Source of the DNA: Actinomycetes bacterium | GTDB taxonomy: Bacteria > Actinomycetota > Actinomycetes > Actinomycetales > Cellulomonadaceae | Direction of reading: 5' to 3' | DNA: 8,065 nt | Assembly (NCBI GenBank): GCA_023430425.1 | Contig: JAEZAR010000005.1 | Coordinates: 1 to 8,065, forward strand | In this document: positions 7,174 to 8,065 of the stretch, in pieces | How positions within the stretch are numbered: the stretch's first letter is position 1 | How the letters are laid out: each line of letters opens with the position of its first letter | Position numbers and translations under genes: made by a program | Notes under the pieces: generated by a model | What the model was told of the DNA's origin: nothing | The model's database searches: none | Seen by the model: only the letters and a program-made list of their open reading frames with translations

Positions 7174-7463
7174 TGCTCCGGGTAGTCCTCGTCGTCGACG
7201 GGGACGTCGACCGACTGCTCCAGCACGTCGTGCTCGGCGGCGTCGTCGATGGGGCGCTCCCCGCGGCGCGGGGGCTGCGCGGGCAGGCCGCCGGAGTCGA
7301 CGTGCTGATCGAGCACGTCCGCCTCGGACGCGTCCGACGGCAGCTCCTCCGGCAGCGCCGGCGCGTCGTCGAGACCGGCTGCCTGCTCGGCCACGTCCTC
7401 CGGGCTGTCCGGCGGGACGAGGCCCGCGTCGGCCCACGTGCTGTCACCGGGCGTCGTGCTCAT
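7170..7463 (-). CDS. Small acidic actinobacterial repeat protein, function unknown
   Basis: A 97-residue, very acidic protein (abundant Asp, Glu, Pro and Ala), with no signal peptide, membrane segment or cysteine, probably largely disordered and cytosolic. It contains a repeated motif: SEADVLDQHVD at 46-56 and AEHDVLEQSVD at 76-86, exactly 30 residues apart, with a weaker copy EDVAEQ at 22-27. The last copy runs into VPVDDEDYP near the C terminus. I recall similar DxxEQ...VPxDDEDY segments in short actinobacterial proteins of unknown role but cannot name a family. GAGGTG on the minus strand (7476 down to 7471), seven bases before the ATG, is a strong ribosome site and supports the start. Its stop overlaps the GTG of add, so add is probably translated after it on the same message. 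No function can be assigned. Confidence 0.8.
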   Translation of the reverse strand: MSTTPGDSTWADAGLVPPDSPEDVAEQAAGLDDAPALPEELPSDASEADVLDQHVDSGGLPAQPPRRGERPIDDAAEHDVLEQSVDVPVDDEDYPEQ

Positions 7464-7470
7464 GGCGCAC

Positions 7471-7476
7471 CACCTC
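7471..7476 (-). promoter_or_regulatory. Shine-Dalgarno site of the small acidic protein gene
   Basis: On the minus strand this reads GAGGTG, a full six-base match to the 16S rRNA 3' end, seven bases before the ATG at 7463. It supports the choice of start and shows that translation of the small gene plus add probably begins here. Confidence 0.7.
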
Positions 7477-7512
7477 TCGCTCGGGCCCGCGGCTCGGGCG
7501 TCATGTCCATCC

Positions 7513-7564
7513 TGGTCGCCCGGGACGGGCGGCGCCAACGTGGTCGCCCGGGACGGGCAGCGCC
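7513..7564. repeat. Two direct copies of a 24-bp hairpin-forming sequence between the C39-like gene and the small acidic gene
   Basis: Copies at 7513-7536 and 7541-7564 differ at one base (G at 7531, A at 7559) and repeat with a 28-bp period. Each contains an inverted repeat: CGCCCG, GGA, CGGGCG in the first copy (six-pair stem at 7517-7531), and the same with the outer pair broken by the A in the second copy. There is no T-run on either strand, so these are not classical intrinsic terminators. They lie in the 142-bp spacer 7464-7605, downstream of the C39-like gene and upstream of the small acidic gene. A paired operator, a transcript-end structure or a local duplication are all possible. 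I see no clear -10/-35 pair in this spacer. Confidence 0.75.
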
Positions 7565-7605
7565 GAGGTGAGTCGGTCTCCTCCGGCGTGCGGTCGGGAC
7601 CATCC

Positions 7606-8065
7606 TCAGGCGGGCAGGACCGCCCACACCAGGTGGCTCCAGCCGCCGAACGCCGCATGGGCCCGCCCGCCGGACAGGACCTGCGGCCCCGCCGGCACGA
7701 CCGCACCGCGGGCCGGCTCCCAGATCCGCAGCGGGCCGCGGGCACCGGGACGCCGGTCGTCGTCGGGGACGGCCAGGACGACGTGGCGCGGCACGGCGGC
7801 CGACCAGCCGTGGGACCGGTCGCCCCCCGTGAGCAGGGGCACCGGTATCCCCGCGTCGAGGGCCGCGCCGACGCGCACGAGGACGGCCTCGAGGTGCGGC
7901 CGGGCCGTGTCGTCGACCACGGCGTGCGTGTAGCGCACCCCGAGGAAGCGGGCGCCTGCCGCCAGGGCCCACGGCGGCGTGCCCAGGCCCTGCGGCCACG
8001 CCAGCGCCCCGAGCACCGCCCGGTCGGTCGTCGCCCGGTGCACCACCCGGTGCAGGACCGCGAAG
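7606..8065 (-). CDS. C39-like (papain-fold) domain protein, C-terminal part, partial at its 5' end
   Basis: The frame stays open to the window edge, so the start lies beyond 8065; the GTG codons at 8046 and 8043 are probably internal. About 152 residues of the C-terminal part are present. The pattern, with IPVPLLTGGD, then PRHVVLAV (His codon at 7783-7785), then LRIWEPARG, then a terminal WSHLVWAVLP, resembles uncharacterised actinobacterial proteins with a C39-like cysteine-peptidase fold. In these, an N-terminal Cys motif pairs with the His and a following Asp or Asn. The Cys region would lie outside the window, so activity cannot be judged. After the His, the position I would expect to hold the third catalytic residue reads Trp-Glu-Pro. 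No membrane segment is visible in this part. The assignment rests on remembered resemblance and could be wrong. It is probably not functionally linked to nucleoside breakdown. Confidence 0.6.
   Translation of the reverse strand, partial: FAVLHRVVHRATTDRAVLGALAWPQGLGTPPWALAAGARFLGVRYTHAVVDDTARPHLEAVLVRVGAALDAGIPVPLLTGGDRSHGWSAAVPRHVVLAVPDDDRRPGARGPLRIWEPARGAVVPAGPQVLSGGRAHAAFGGWSHLVWAVLPA

Noticed and set aside
7174..7437. N-terminal extension of adenosine deaminase by about 88 residues
   Set aside because: The added sequence is Arg/Gly-rich, overlaps the small acidic gene in another frame, and places HDHLDG far from its usual position near the N terminus.
7517..7558. Paired hairpins as Rho-independent terminators of the C39-like gene
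   Set aside because: Stems are only 5-6 pairs, with three-base loops and no T-tract on the minus strand, so the classical signature is missing; kept only as a repeat.

Overview
The window is about three-quarters G+C, with strong G/C bias at third codon positions, closely packed genes and repeated GTGA start/stop overlaps. Together with the protein families present, this points to a high-GC actinobacterium. Cellulomonas or a close relative in the Micrococcales is my best guess, from general resemblance rather than a search.

Layout. Positions 5-6053 on the plus strand hold a nucleoside-catabolism cluster: a trimeric-type purine-nucleoside phosphorylase (punA), a phospho-sugar mutase likely to act on pentose phosphates, deoxyribose-phosphate aldolase (deoC), a complete aldehyde dehydrogenase, and a 296-residue aldehyde-dehydrogenase-like protein without catalytic residues. 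The first two genes overlap by four bases, as do the last two. deoC sits 46 bp after the mutase and appears to have its own leaderless promoter. On the minus strand, meeting the cluster tail to tail with a 7-bp gap, lie adenosine deaminase (add, 6061-7173), a 97-residue acidic repeat protein overlapping it by four bases (7170-7463), a 142-bp spacer with two copies of a hairpin-forming 24-bp repeat, and the 3' part of a C39-like protein gene that runs off the window end.

How the genes fit together. Adenosine deaminase converts (deoxy)adenosine to (deoxy)inosine. The phosphorylase releases the base and (deoxy)ribose-1-phosphate. The mutase would make the 5-phosphate. DeoC splits deoxyribose-5-phosphate into glyceraldehyde-3-phosphate and acetaldehyde, and the aldehyde dehydrogenase would remove the acetaldehyde as acetate. 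The individual activities are strongly supported by motifs, except the pentose-phosphate specificity of the mutase and the acetaldehyde specificity of the dehydrogenase, which are inferred from context.

The most notable points are the tandem dehydrogenase pair, which looks like a two-gene version of the two-domain ALDH16 family; the probable leaderless start of deoC; and the small acidic repeat protein coupled to add. I see no mobile element, CRISPR array, tRNA or rRNA, and no convincing intrinsic terminator.
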